Source of the DNA: Micavibrio sp.
GTDB taxonomy: Bacteria > Pseudomonadota > Alphaproteobacteria > Micavibrionales > Micavibrionaceae
Reading direction: 5' to 3'
Assembly (NCBI GenBank): GCA_012960155.1
Contig: DUBU01000017.1
Coordinates: 40,688 to 80,609 of the forward strand
DNA length: 39,922 nucleotides
Every line of letters starts with the position of its first letter. Position 1 is the stretch's first letter. Below the pieces are notes generated by a model. That model worked only from the letters and a program-made list of their open reading frames with translations, ran no database searches and was not told the DNA's origin. Made by a program: the position numbers and the translations under genes. Positions 23,723 through 31,649 of this stretch are shown one piece after another.

Positions 23723-24928
23723 TTAGGCTGCGTCTTTGCTTTGGAGCAGGGCAGCGACACCAGGAAGTGTTTTGCCTTCCAACCATTCAAGAAACGCACC
23801 GCCTGCAGTTGAGATATAGCTGAAATCATCCGCTACGCCCGCATTGTTAAGTGCAGAAACGGTATCGCCGCCACCCGCAACACTGACTAGCTTGCCTTCC
23901 TTGGTCAGGCGTGCAACTTCTTTGGCAACTTCGTTTGTGCCGTTATCAAAAGGCTTGATCTCGAACACACCCAAAGGACCGTTCCATAGAACTGTATGAC
24001 AGTTTGCTAGCGTATCTTTGATATGGCTGATACTGCGTGAACCGCAGTCAACGGACAGCTTTGTGTCTGGTACGTTACGCTCGTTGACCTCTTTGTACTC
24101 TGCATTGGATACCAGTTCTTCTACAATGATGTGATCCAGTGGCAGAATGATCTCGCAGCCTTTTTCGCGGGCTTTTTTCATGATTGCGCGCGCTTCTTCC
24201 GCCATGTCTTTCTCGTACAGCGACTTGCCGAGCGCCGCACCTTGGGCATACAGAAAAGTATTTGCCATACCGCCGCCAAGGCAAAGGTAATCGACTTTTT
24301 CGATCATGTTGTTCAGAACGCTGAGCTTTGTAGAAATCTTGGCGCCGCCGACAATCGCGAACACGGGGCGTTCGGGGTTTTCCAACGCATCAGCAAGGGC
24401 ATTTAGCTCCGCTGCCATCAAAAAGCCTGTACCTGATGGCAGGATATGGGTAATGGCCTCTGTTGAGGCATGGGCGCGGTGCGCACAGGAAAACGCATCA
24501 TTGATATAGATGTCCGCGTGCGCTGCTAATTGGCGGGCAAACTCGATATCATTGGCTTCTTCGCCTTTATGGAAGCGCAGGTTTTCCAGCAACACAAAGC
24601 CGCCTTCGTTTAAGCCTTCGGCTGCTTCAGCGGCAGGCGTGCCGATACAGTCATCGGCAAAGGCAACACTAACGCCCCATTGTGTTTCTAGATAAGGCGA
24701 CAGGAAGGAAAGTGAAAACTCTTCCTTGCGCTCGCCTTTAGGGCGACCAAAGTGAGAAATAATCATCGTTTTCGCGCCGCGCTCTTGCAGGAAGTCGATC
24801 GTTGGTTTCAGGCGGTCGATACGTGTCGTGTCTGTCACGCGTCCATCTTCTGCGGGAACGTTCAAATCCGCGCGCAGTAAAACGGTTTTTCCTTTCAGGT
24901 CGAAATCTTCGAGGGTTTTAAAGTCCAT
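23723..24928 (-). CDS. pgk: phosphoglycerate kinase
   Basis: Glycolytic enzyme transferring phosphate between 1,3-bisphosphoglycerate and ADP. Family motifs are LLRADLNVPAEDG with the substrate-binding Arg/Asp/Asn (17-29), DTTRIDRLKPTI, ISHFGRPKGERK, FVLLENLRF, NDAFSCAHRAHAS, GGAKISTKLSVL and the nucleotide loop SVAGGGDTVSALN. 401 aa is normal. It is the last gene of a minus-strand run after pip (24-base gap). No gap or pgm gene is adjacent. Confidence 0.97.
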   Translation of the reverse strand: MDFKTLEDFDLKGKTVLLRADLNVPAEDGRVTDTTRIDRLKPTIDFLQERGAKTMIISHFGRPKGERKEEFSLSFLSPYLETQWGVSVAFADDCIGTPAAEAAEGLNEGGFVLLENLRFHKGEEANDIEFARQLAAHADIYINDAFSCAHRAHASTEAITHILPSGTGFLMAAELNALADALENPERPVFAIVGGAKISTKLSVLNNMIEKVDYLCLGGGMANTFLYAQGAALGKSLYEKDMAEEARAIMKKAREKGCEIILPLDHIIVEELVSNAEYKEVNERNVPDTKLSVDCGSRSISHIKDTLANCHTVLWNGPLGVFEIKPFDNGTNEVAKEVARLTKEGKLVSVAGGGDTVSALNNAGVADDFSYISTAGGAFLEWLEGKTLPGVAALLQSKDAA

Positions 24929-24952
24929 GGTTTTTCTCCGTATATGAAATGT

Positions 24953-25924
24953 TTAACGCAGCGTTTTCGCGTTTTCAGTTGCCTCGATCAGGCGGGTGCG
25001 AACACCGTCATCCAGCGATGAATGACCACTGTCAGGCACGACTATATAATCAGCCTCGGGCCAGATTGTGTGCAGGTGATAGGCTGTATGGATGGGGCAG
25101 ATCACGTCATAACGACCATGAATGATCGTCGAGGGAATAGATCTGATTTTATCAATGCCTTTAGTCAGGCTATTTTCTTCGCTGATAACACCGTTCAAAA
25201 AGTAATGTGACTCGATACGGGCTAGAGCCTGAGCCTGTGCTTTCTGATCATCAGTCGTAATGGTTTCGTAATTGGGGTAGAGCGATGAGCACGCTGTTTC
25301 ATATAAGCTCCAGGCAATCGCTGCCTCCATGCGCTTCTTGTCATCAGGGCTAGTCAGAAGCTCATGATAGGCGGATAACAAATCATCCTGACGATCTTCG
25401 GGAATAACAGCGGCGAATTGTTCCCACGCTTCAGGGAAAATCATCTTCATACCGTATAGGAACCAGTCGACCTCGGCTTGCTCCATCAGGAATATGCCGC
25501 GCATAATCAGACTAATGCAGCGCTCAGGATGCGTCTGGGCATATGCAAGGGCGAGCGTACTGCCCCATGAGCCGCCGAATAAATGCCAGCGCTCCACGCC
25601 CATACGTTTGCGCAGGGCTTCAATATCCTGAATAAGGTGTTCTAGCGTATTGTCTTCAAGACAGCCTAGAGGGGCTGAGCGTCCAGCGCCACGCTGATCA
25701 AATATTATGATGCGATAAAAATCAGGGTCAAAGAACCGTCTATGGGCAGGGGTAGAGCCTGCACCAGGACCGCCATGTAACAGAAGAATAGGAACACCGT
25801 CAGGGTTACCGCTTTGTTCCCAGTAAAGGCTGTGAATGTCATCAACTTCCAGAAAGCCCGTGGAATAGGGGCTAATTGGCGGGAATAACTCCAGATAGCT
25901 GTTACTGCGTTTCTTCGGGCTCAC
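24953..25924 (-). CDS. pip: prolyl aminopeptidase (alpha/beta hydrolase, S33)
   Basis: Removes N-terminal proline from peptides in the cytoplasm. The alpha/beta-hydrolase landmarks are the oxyanion HGGPGAGSTP, FDQRGAGRS, the nucleophile elbow GGSWGSTLALAYAQ (catalytic Ser), the Asp in HGRYDVICP and the His in DSGHSS. The N-terminal ELFPPISPYSTGFLEVDDIH is typical of the family, and length (323 aa) fits. GTG at 25924 is preferred over GTG 25933 because AAGGTG lies six bases upstream of it. It sits 32 bases after the thermonuclease-like gene and 24 before pgk, so the three are probably one transcript. Confidence 0.92.
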   Translation of the reverse strand: MSPKKRSNSYLELFPPISPYSTGFLEVDDIHSLYWEQSGNPDGVPILLLHGGPGAGSTPAHRRFFDPDFYRIIIFDQRGAGRSAPLGCLEDNTLEHLIQDIEALRKRMGVERWHLFGGSWGSTLALAYAQTHPERCISLIMRGIFLMEQAEVDWFLYGMKMIFPEAWEQFAAVIPEDRQDDLLSAYHELLTSPDDKKRMEAAIAWSLYETACSSLYPNYETITTDDQKAQAQALARIESHYFLNGVISEENSLTKGIDKIRSIPSTIIHGRYDVICPIHTAYHLHTIWPEADYIVVPDSGHSSLDDGVRTRLIEATENAKTLR

Positions 25925-25956
25925 AAGGATCACCTTGGGTTTGAACGGTTAAGATA

Positions 25957-26850
25957 TTAATTATTCTCTGCGGGAAGAGTAGAACTTTGCGACTCGTCTG
26001 GCAAGACTTCTATCCATGCGGGCGAAAAAAGTTCTATGTAAGGGCCGTTATAGCTTTCAAGCCATCCATGCACACGCACGCGGCGTCCGGTGAATAATGC
26101 CAGATCAATTCCGTGCGCGGACATCGTGCGCCTGATATCTGACGGAATGCCAATCGTGAAATCTGTTTTCCAGTCCGTCCCGAAATTAAGGTAGTAAGTG
26201 TTGCGCACCGATGCTGCTGCCCTCACAGTGCCTTCGACAATGCCCCAGCTGTTCAGGCCTTCGCTTGCTGTTTCAGGGGTGTAGACTGTATAGCCATCAT
26301 CTGCCCACATACCGATTTGGCTCGCGCGGGCTTCTTGCTCTAATGCGGACATCTGGGCGGACATCTCGATATTGTCTTTTGTCGGCATAATCAGGGCGAG
26401 ACCGTTTTTAAGCAGTAAGCCCTGAACCCATAGTTCGCCATTCTTTACTTCGATCTGCGCCAGTAAATGCCCCATGCGGTTCTGGCGCCCTTTATCATCA
26501 CGTTTGGTCTGATATATACGGATTTGCTTATTGGTCAGCATCTCTGTCAGTAGCGCTTGCGCGGCCAAACTGATATCGCCGCCATCATAGGGGGTAAGGT
26601 CAGGAATATGCAGACTGCTAAGCTGGACAATGCGCCCATCGGTCAGACGCAAACGTAAAGGGCCTAAAACTTCCTGCACCTGTCCGTCCCCTGTTAATGC
26701 CAGATCTGAAAAATCCGCCTTTTCAGGAAGGAACATTTCACGTTGTTGCGCGTTAGGCTCTTCGGCCTTTATCGGAAGGTTTGAAAATATTATAGTGATT
26801 GCGCATATAACTGCGCACCAACCAAAACGAATAACTAAGCGAGATATCAT
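25957..26850 (-). CDS. exported thermonuclease-like (SNase fold) protein with degenerate active site
   Basis: The product from ATG 26850 is 297 aa with a signal peptide (basic MISRLVIRFGW then a hydrophobic stretch, cleavage near IKA|EE at residue 29-30). Residues 55-185 follow the staphylococcal nuclease pattern: TDGRIVQLSSLHIPD, DDKGRQNRMGHLLA, LLLKNGLALI, ARASQIGMWAD. The Arg that precedes Leu in the RLxGID motif is Gln (Q76), and the calcium-binding Asp/Glu positions are Pro, His and Asp. The usual nuclease chemistry is therefore doubtful. Residues 203-285 look like an OB-type domain (GIVEGTVRAA, YYLNFGTDWKTDFTIGI, VRVHGWLESYNGPYIEL). Its ATG shares a CATG with the divergent M48 gene. Confidence 0.75.
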   Translation of the reverse strand: MISRLVIRFGWCAVICAITIIFSNLPIKAEEPNAQQREMFLPEKADFSDLALTGDGQVQEVLGPLRLRLTDGRIVQLSSLHIPDLTPYDGGDISLAAQALLTEMLTNKQIRIYQTKRDDKGRQNRMGHLLAQIEVKNGELWVQGLLLKNGLALIMPTKDNIEMSAQMSALEQEARASQIGMWADDGYTVYTPETASEGLNSWGIVEGTVRAAASVRNTYYLNFGTDWKTDFTIGIPSDIRRTMSAHGIDLALFTGRRVRVHGWLESYNGPYIELFSPAWIEVLPDESQSSTLPAENN

Positions 26851-28336
26851 GACTACAGCATTGCGCCATTTCCGCCCGCGTTTCAAGTCTTTTGCAGTGA
26901 TCGGGTTCTGCCTGTTAACAGCCACGAGCCTATCAGCCTGTTCAACAAACCCCGCCACAGGGGAACGACAATTCGCAGGCCTGATGTCGCCGCAACAAGA
27001 ATCCAGTGTCGGTGCGCAAGAACATGCCAAGGTGCTGCAGACATATTCCGCGCTGCCAGCAAATGACCCGCTGCAAGTTTATGTGGATCAGGTTGGGGCC
27101 AAGATCGCCGCGAATACGGAGCGCCCGGATGTTCAATACAAATTCTTCGTTCTGGATGATCCGATGGTAAATGCGTTCGCGCTGCCGGGCGGTTATGTAT
27201 ATGTCACACGTGGTCTTTTGGCACACGCCAACAGCGAAGCCGAGCTTGCCGCCGTGCTGGCACACGAAGTAGGGCACATCACAGGCCGTCACTCGGCAGA
27301 GCGTTACTCACAAGGTGTAGTGACGTCTCTGGGTGCGGCTGTATTGTCTGCCGCCTTGGATAGTAGCACTGCATCACAAGCGCTCGGTTTAGGGTCACAG
27401 CTTTACATTAAGTCATACTCACGCGGTCAGGAACACGAAGCGGATGAGCTGGGCGTGCGCTATCTTGTGCGCGCGGGCTACGATAAATCCGCAATGGCGT
27501 CATTCCTTAGAAATCTGGAGCGTCATGGAGCGCTCGAAAACAAACTTGCAGGCCGCGGTGAGTCCGCTGGGGTGAACTATTTCTCAACGCACCCTCTGAC
27601 AGCAGATCGCGTCGCGCAGACCAAAGCAATCGCCGCGTCATACCAGCAAGGCCAAGCCGTGACGAACCATGACGGATACTTGCGCAAGATTGACGGCATC
27701 GTCTTCGGCGATAGCGCGAAGCAAGGCTTCATCCGTGGCCAGAGTTTTTATCATACACAAATGGATTTTATGTTCACAGTACCTAATGGCTTCGTAATTA
27801 GTAATCAGCCTGATAAAGTAGCCGCGACAAATAATAACGGTACAATCATCCTATTTGACGCAGCACAACGTAGTTCAGGCATGGATGCCATGACCTATGT
27901 CACACAAAGCTGGATGAAGAGCGAGCCTCTGGACGGTGTAGAGAAGATCAGCATTAACGGTAAAAACGCCGCCACAGCATCCTTCAGCGCCACTATCGGC
28001 GGGCAACCGTCATTGGTGCGTGTTGTCGCCGTAGAATGGTCGCCGAATACCTTCTACCGCTTCCAGATGGCAATGCCTGTCAATGCGACAGTCGGCATTG
28101 TAGAGGGCTTGAAACGCACAACATACAGTCTGCGTCCTCTGACAGGACAGGAAAAGGCCAATATCAAGCCGCATATCGTTAAAGTCTTCAACGCCAGCGC
28201 AGGTGACACAGCCGCGTCACTGGGTAACCGTATGCCATTCAGCAACTTCCAGGAAGAACGCTTCCGCGTCCTGAACGGTCTGGATGCCGGCGTCCCTGTT
28301 CAGTCAGGCACACTCTATAAGACGATTACGGAGTAG
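26849..28336 (+). CDS. M48-family metalloprotease lipoprotein (BepA/LoiP-like)
   Basis: A zinc protease of the envelope, probably in outer-membrane protein quality control. From ATG 26849 (495 aa) the signal peptide is basic then hydrophobic and ends in a lipobox, LSAC with C31 as the lipidated residue. The catalytic HEVGH is at 139-143 (VLAHEVGHITGRHSAERY), and the third ligand lies in SRGQEHEADELG (E195). After about residue 290 comes a second domain (GFVISNQPDKVAATNNNGTI) as in related two-domain M48 lipoproteins. In-frame upstream sequence back to 26630 lies antisense to the divergent gene and is rejected as a start. It ends at the terminator at 28362. Confidence 0.92.
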   Translation: MTTALRHFRPRFKSFAVIGFCLLTATSLSACSTNPATGERQFAGLMSPQQESSVGAQEHAKVLQTYSALPANDPLQVYVDQVGAKIAANTERPDVQYKFFVLDDPMVNAFALPGGYVYVTRGLLAHANSEAELAAVLAHEVGHITGRHSAERYSQGVVTSLGAAVLSAALDSSTASQALGLGSQLYIKSYSRGQEHEADELGVRYLVRAGYDKSAMASFLRNLERHGALENKLAGRGESAGVNYFSTHPLTADRVAQTKAIAASYQQGQAVTNHDGYLRKIDGIVFGDSAKQGFIRGQSFYHTQMDFMFTVPNGFVISNQPDKVAATNNNGTIILFDAAQRSSGMDAMTYVTQSWMKSEPLDGVEKISINGKNAATASFSATIGGQPSLVRVVAVEWSPNTFYRFQMAMPVNATVGIVEGLKRTTYSLRPLTGQEKANIKPHIVKVFNASAGDTAASLGNRMPFSNFQEERFRVLNGLDAGVPVQSGTLYKTITE

Positions 28337-28361
28337 GGGTCTAAATATATTCAAGTTTAAA

Positions 28362-28387
28362 GGCGCCGTTTATGCGGCGTCTTTTTT
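28362..28387 (+). terminator. rho-independent terminator after the M48 gene
   Basis: Seven-pair stem GGCGCCG (28362-28368) / CGGCGTC (28375-28381) with one wobble, six-base loop, followed by TTTTTT. Confidence 0.85.
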
Positions 28388-28427
28388 ATTTATGGGCGTG
28401 GTCGAGCTGTGTGCTAGAATAATAACT

Positions 28428-28736
28428 ATGTTACGAAAGTGGTCACAAAAGAAGCGCGATAGGCAGTTTGTTCAGCATGGGAACAAACTGGTTTTTTATC
28501 CATTCGGCAAGTTTGCAAAAGGTTATGTTGTGCCAGAAGGCAAAGAAGCATGGCTCAGGGAGAGAGCTTATCAAACCACGATGCTCTCCGTATTTGTTCT
28601 GGCCTGCATCACAGCGCTGAGCTACCTGTTTCGCCCTGCGCTGGATTACGTTTTCTTAGCCGCGTGCATCGCATACCTGGCCTTTGTCTGGTTTGGCTTA
28701 TTTGCCATCGTCCTGAAATGGAAGAAGTACAGATAA
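28428..28736 (+). CDS. small membrane protein, 102 aa
   Basis: Starts MLRKWSQKKRDRQFVQHGNK at ATG 28428. A longer in-frame start at 28284 would lie inside the M48 gene and cross its terminator, so it is rejected. A basic cytoplasmic N-terminal part (about 45 residues, with FYPFGKFAKGYVVPEGKEAWL) is followed by two hydrophobic helices (about 52-69 and 74-97) and a basic end KWKKYR. This gives a hairpin membrane topology with both ends inside. The Shine-Dalgarno is weak. No family is recognised. Its stop overlaps the poly-A that forms the T-tract of the rpoH terminator on the other strand. Confidence 0.7.
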   Translation: MLRKWSQKKRDRQFVQHGNKLVFYPFGKFAKGYVVPEGKEAWLRERAYQTTMLSVFVLACITALSYLFRPALDYVFLAACIAYLAFVWFGLFAIVLKWKKYR

Positions 28737-28780
28737 AAAAATGTGACCGGCGCTGGGAGGGAGAGAAGCGGGCCGGTCAC
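28735..28780 (-). terminator. rpoH rho-independent terminator with pyrimidine-only loop
   Basis: On the minus strand GTGACCGGC (28780-28772), a CC bulge and GCT pair with AGC and GCCGGTCAC (28751-28743), followed by A then T7. The 12-base loop is TCTCTCCCTCCC, all pyrimidine, containing CCTCC as in the 16S anti-Shine-Dalgarno. It is 60 bases after the rpoH stop. A regulatory RNA role is a possibility, treated in the findings. Confidence 0.8.
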
Positions 28781-28840
28781 ACGGTTTAATGTAAGCGAGT
28801 TAGGGTGCTTATCATTAAATTTCAGTAGATATTTTACTCT

Positions 28841-29719
28841 CTAAATAAAGTCAGTAACGCCGTTACCATGTGAGGACAGGGAGCTCTTCAGCTTGTCCAT
28901 GGCACGCGCTTCGAGCTGTCTTACGCGCTCTTTACTGACGCCCAATTCTTTACCGAGTTCTTCCAGAGTGACAACTTCATCACCTAGATGGCGCTCGCGG
29001 ATAATCATACGTTCACGGTCGCTTAGATCGCCCAAGGCATCGTTCAACCATTGTGAACGTGTTTGTGCGTCTTTCATGCCGATAACCACATCTTCGGGGT
29101 TAGGGCCGTCATCGGACAACAGGGACTGCCAGTCATCGCTACCGTCTTCACCGATTGTGGCGTTCAGGGATTGGTCAATACCTGACAGGCGGCCTTCCAT
29201 GGCATCCACGTCTTTGACCTTTACCTTAAGCTTCTTGGCGATCTTTGTTTTATCGTCTGGGCTTAAACCTTCGCGCTCTTTCTTGCTCTCGATTTTGGCG
29301 CGCAGACGGCGCAGATTGAAGAACAGAGATTTCTGAGCCGCTGTTGTGCCTGTACGAACGATCGACCAGTTACGCAGAATATAGTCCTGCATCGCCGCAC
29401 GGATCCACCATGTCGCATATGTAGAAAAGCGAACATCGCGCTCCGGATCGAAACGGTTTGCGGCCTGCATCAGGCCAATGTTACCTTCTTGAATAAGGTC
29501 ACCCATCGGCAGACCGTAATTGCGGAACTTCGAAGCCATCGCAATCACCAGACGGGCGTATGCCTCGACCAGCTCATGCAATGCTTTCTCGTCTTGATCG
29601 TCCCGCCAGCGGCGCGCCAAATCAAACTCGTGCTCCTTCTCGAGCATCGGCGCGTCCATCGCGGACTGGATATAATTCAAATTCGCTTTTTGTGTGCCTG
29701 TATCGTCGATATGCGCCAT
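28841..29719 (-). CDS. rpoH: RNA polymerase sigma-32 (heat-shock sigma factor)
   Basis: Directs RNA polymerase to heat-shock promoters. Region 2 (LVIAMASKFRNYGLPMGDLI, QEGNIGLMQAANRFDP, RFSTYATWWIRAAMQDYILR) and region 4 (LGKELGVSKERVRQLEARAM) are intact. The RpoH box reads QKSLFFNLRRLR (around residue 129), which separates RpoH from RpoD and RpoS. 292 aa is normal. AGAGGT lies just upstream of the ATG. The 226-base spacer upstream (29720-29945) holds a short CTCT/AGAG inverted repeat and an AT-only palindrome (29912-29928), but no clear promoter for either sigma factor class. Confidence 0.97.
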   Translation of the reverse strand: MAHIDDTGTQKANLNYIQSAMDAPMLEKEHEFDLARRWRDDQDEKALHELVEAYARLVIAMASKFRNYGLPMGDLIQEGNIGLMQAANRFDPERDVRFSTYATWWIRAAMQDYILRNWSIVRTGTTAAQKSLFFNLRRLRAKIESKKEREGLSPDDKTKIAKKLKVKVKDVDAMEGRLSGIDQSLNATIGEDGSDDWQSLLSDDGPNPEDVVIGMKDAQTRSQWLNDALGDLSDRERMIIRERHLGDEVVTLEELGKELGVSKERVRQLEARAMDKLKSSLSSHGNGVTDFI

Positions 29720-29945
29720 AATATACCTCTTTTGACCTATAAATATTGTTACTCTCTATTAGAGCCCCTTTGTGACCGTAATGAGACATTCTTGTGATAT
29801 CTTCATTAAGACCAACGTACTGTTATTCGGACAGTTCCGTTTTTAGTTACACTCTATGTACGTAATTTATACGGGCGCGGATCACTTTCCCTTTCGCAAA
29901 TGCGAAAAAATAATAAAATTATTTTATTTCAAGGGGATAGGGTGC

Positions 29946-30836
29946 TTACGCTTCCAAAACTTCGAAAATATTGCCGTCCTGATTAAATCCGGCACAAACA
30001 AGCGCACCACCGAAGCCGCAGCCGCCGTCAATTGTCGCGGTCACGCAGTTTAAATTCATGCCTCTATGCATCGGGTCAAAGCCACGCACAACTTTCTGGA
30101 ACGGATCATAGGGTAGGTGGATGCTGTTAAAATCATCCTTGCTCCACCAGAAATTATCGCCTTGCTCTTCCAGATCGCGCGCAGGGTTAAGGCCTGCATT
30201 GACAAACAGCATAGGGTAGTCGGATTTTTTATCTGTAAAAGCGGCGCGCTTAAGCTGCGTGGAAAAGATTTCGTGACCCGGTGTCTTCTTGATGGCTTCG
30301 CGAAGGCGGTTGGTCCAGCGTGTCAGGGACATAACACCTTCTTGCGCGGCAATAATACCCTGATGCGGGCTAGCGCCATAGGATTTCATTGTTGTAGACA
30401 GGCCTTTGCTCATCATCCAGAGCAGAACATCAGACGGGTTAGGGGCAAATTGAATTTGCAGCAGTTTCTGCCACATCTCTTCCTGACCACCGCGCAGATA
30501 AACAATATCTTCGGCCTTCATACCCGGGATAGACAGAACAAGGCGGCGGAATGTCAGGATTTCGTCGATAGTCTCGCGCGGCTTCTCGCCATAGCCCAGA
30601 TAATTGCCGTGATAAACAATGCGGTCACCGGGACGCAGGACTTCGTATAAAGCGTCGTGGAGCTGGACTAATCTGTCTGCCTCTGCGTGAATCGCCGACA
30701 CAGCCCAAATGCGCTGTGGGTTTCCTAAAGTGGTAAATCGACAATCTATAGCAGTGCTACACACGTGTATGTCTTTGGAAAAAGGTGAACAATAGAGACG
30801 AATGATAGAGTAGTCAGAACAACTTCCCAGAATCAT
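29946..30836 (-). CDS. metallophosphoesterase-fold protein with lost metal ligands
   Basis: The 296-aa product follows the serine/threonine phosphatase (PPP, calcineurin-like) layout, but the catalytic motifs are altered. GDIHG is SAIHA (47-51), GDxVDRG is GNYLGYG (77-83), GNHE is GGQE (116-119) and the GHT His motif is GFDP. The closing IDTGxxFGG strand survives as IDGGCGFGG. The order and spacing (RIWAVSAIHAEADRLVQL, GDRIVYHGNYLGYGEKPRET, IVYLRGGQEE) make the relationship clear. Only His50 of the usual metal ligands seems kept, so it is probably a pseudo-phosphatase or binding protein. The ATG at 30836 has no clear ribosome binding site and about 40 residues precede the domain, so the start may be further in. 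carD is upstream, across a terminator. Confidence 0.75.
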   Translation of the reverse strand: MILGSCSDYSIIRLYCSPFSKDIHVCSTAIDCRFTTLGNPQRIWAVSAIHAEADRLVQLHDALYEVLRPGDRIVYHGNYLGYGEKPRETIDEILTFRRLVLSIPGMKAEDIVYLRGGQEEMWQKLLQIQFAPNPSDVLLWMMSKGLSTTMKSYGASPHQGIIAAQEGVMSLTRWTNRLREAIKKTPGHEIFSTQLKRAAFTDKKSDYPMLFVNAGLNPARDLEEQGDNFWWSKDDFNSIHLPYDPFQKVVRGFDPMHRGMNLNCVTATIDGGCGFGGALVCAGFNQDGNIFEVLEA

Positions 30837-30889
30837 TACTATTGTACAATAGAATCAGGCCATTACAAATATTATCCACAATTGGGGAT

Positions 30890-30918
30890 AAAAAAACCCT
30901 CCGCAAAGGGAGGGTTTT
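30890..30918 (-). terminator. rho-independent terminator after carD
   Basis: Ten-base perfect stem AAAACCCTCC / GGAGGGTTTT (30893-30902 with 30909-30918), six-base loop, T7 on the minus strand. Confidence 0.92.
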
Positions 30919-30945
30919 AGAAACTGTTACGCTTTTGAAAGCAGA

Positions 30946-31461
30946 TTAAGCAGCAGCTTTGATTGTGCCCAGAATGTCTTCCAGTTGCTCTGTAGCTTTT
31001 GTTTCAGAGATCTTTTCGATCGCAGCAACTTCACGTGCCAGACGCTCGAGTGCAGATTGGTAAATCTGACGTTCGCTGTATGACTGTTCGCTCTCTTCGT
31101 TATCACGCTTAAGGTCGCGCAGCACTTCAGCGATCGCTACTGGGTCGCCTGAATTGATTTTCATTTCATATTCTTGTGCGCGGCGGCTCCACATTGTGCG
31201 GCGGATTTTAGCTTTGCCTTTCAATGTTTTAATCGCGTCTTTCAGGCGATCTTCTGTGCAAAGTTTGCGCAGACCTGCGTTACCGGCTTTCATTACAGGC
31301 ACTTTCAGACGCATACGGTCTTTTTCGAATGAGATGTTGTACAGTTTGATTTCCATGCCTGAGATTGTTTGTGTCTCAATGCCGTCAATCTGACCAACGC
31401 CGTGCGCCGGATATACAACATAGTCACCTGTTGAGAAGTCGATTACATTATCATTTGTCAT
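30946..31461 (-). CDS. CarD-family transcriptional regulator (CdnL/CarD)
   Basis: RNA polymerase-binding regulator of the CarD/CdnL family, which contacts the beta subunit and stabilises open promoter complexes, often at rRNA promoters. The N-terminal Tudor-like RNAP interaction domain is VIDFSTGDYVVYPAHGVGQI (split, residues 6-25), then MEIKLYNISFEKDRMRLKVPV. The C-terminal helical DNA-binding domain includes RRTMWSRRAQEYEMKINSGD, AEVLRDLKRD and SYSERQIYQSALERLAREVA. 171 aa is normal. AAGGTGA precedes the ATG. It has a strong promoter at 31650-31678 and a leader of about 180 bases with marked secondary structure. Confidence 0.95.
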   Translation of the reverse strand: MTNDNVIDFSTGDYVVYPAHGVGQIDGIETQTISGMEIKLYNISFEKDRMRLKVPVMKAGNAGLRKLCTEDRLKDAIKTLKGKAKIRRTMWSRRAQEYEMKINSGDPVAIAEVLRDLKRDNEESEQSYSERQIYQSALERLAREVAAIEKISETKATEQLEDILGTIKAAA

Positions 31462-31647
31462 ATGTGTTCACCTTACTTTTTCTAGTATTTACATTCACAA
31501 AGGTTTTTTAAGTGAAACCTTATCGCTCCCGGTGAATGCCAGCCCCGCTTCATAATCTCCACACACATAAGCATTATCCCTTCGAGAGGGTGGTTGCTCG
31601 GGTGGACTTACCCCATGTCCTAACGCGCTGGTATCAATGCGATCGCA
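31462..31647 (-). promoter_or_regulatory. long structured 5' leader of carD
   Basis: In the leader RNA, ATCGC and CCAGC near the 5' end can pair with GGGCTGG and GCGAT about 95 bases later, closing a multibranch. Inside are GGAC/GTCC, CCCT/AGGG and ATAAT/ATTAT hairpins. Near the start codon AAGGTTT/AAACCTT forms another. A perfect palindrome TGCGATCGCA (31638-31647) spans the predicted transcription start. It matches no riboswitch consensus I know (TPP, cobalamin, SAM, glycine checked by eye). The region up to fdxA (31773) holds no gene. Confidence 0.45.
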
Positions 31648-31649
31648 AC

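Noticed and set aside
26630-26848. N-terminal extension of the M48 protease to 26630
   Set aside because: The extension is antisense to the divergent gene and would bury the lipoprotein signal peptide that begins at 26849.
26851-27030. N-terminal extension of the thermonuclease-like protein to 27030
   Set aside because: It is antisense to the M48 gene and puts 60 residues before a clear signal peptide.
28284-28427. Upstream extension of the small membrane protein
   Set aside because: It starts inside the M48 protease gene and would be read through a T6 terminator; ATG 28428 gives a sensible membrane protein.
29856-30053. Small plus-strand ORF in the rpoH upstream region
   Set aside because: Most of it is antisense to the phosphatase-fold gene and it has no ribosome binding site.
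31638-31647. TGCGATCGCA palindrome as a HIP1-type repeat
   Set aside because: A single copy was noted here at a promoter; HIP1 is a highly iterated cyanobacterial element, so the likeness is probably incidental.
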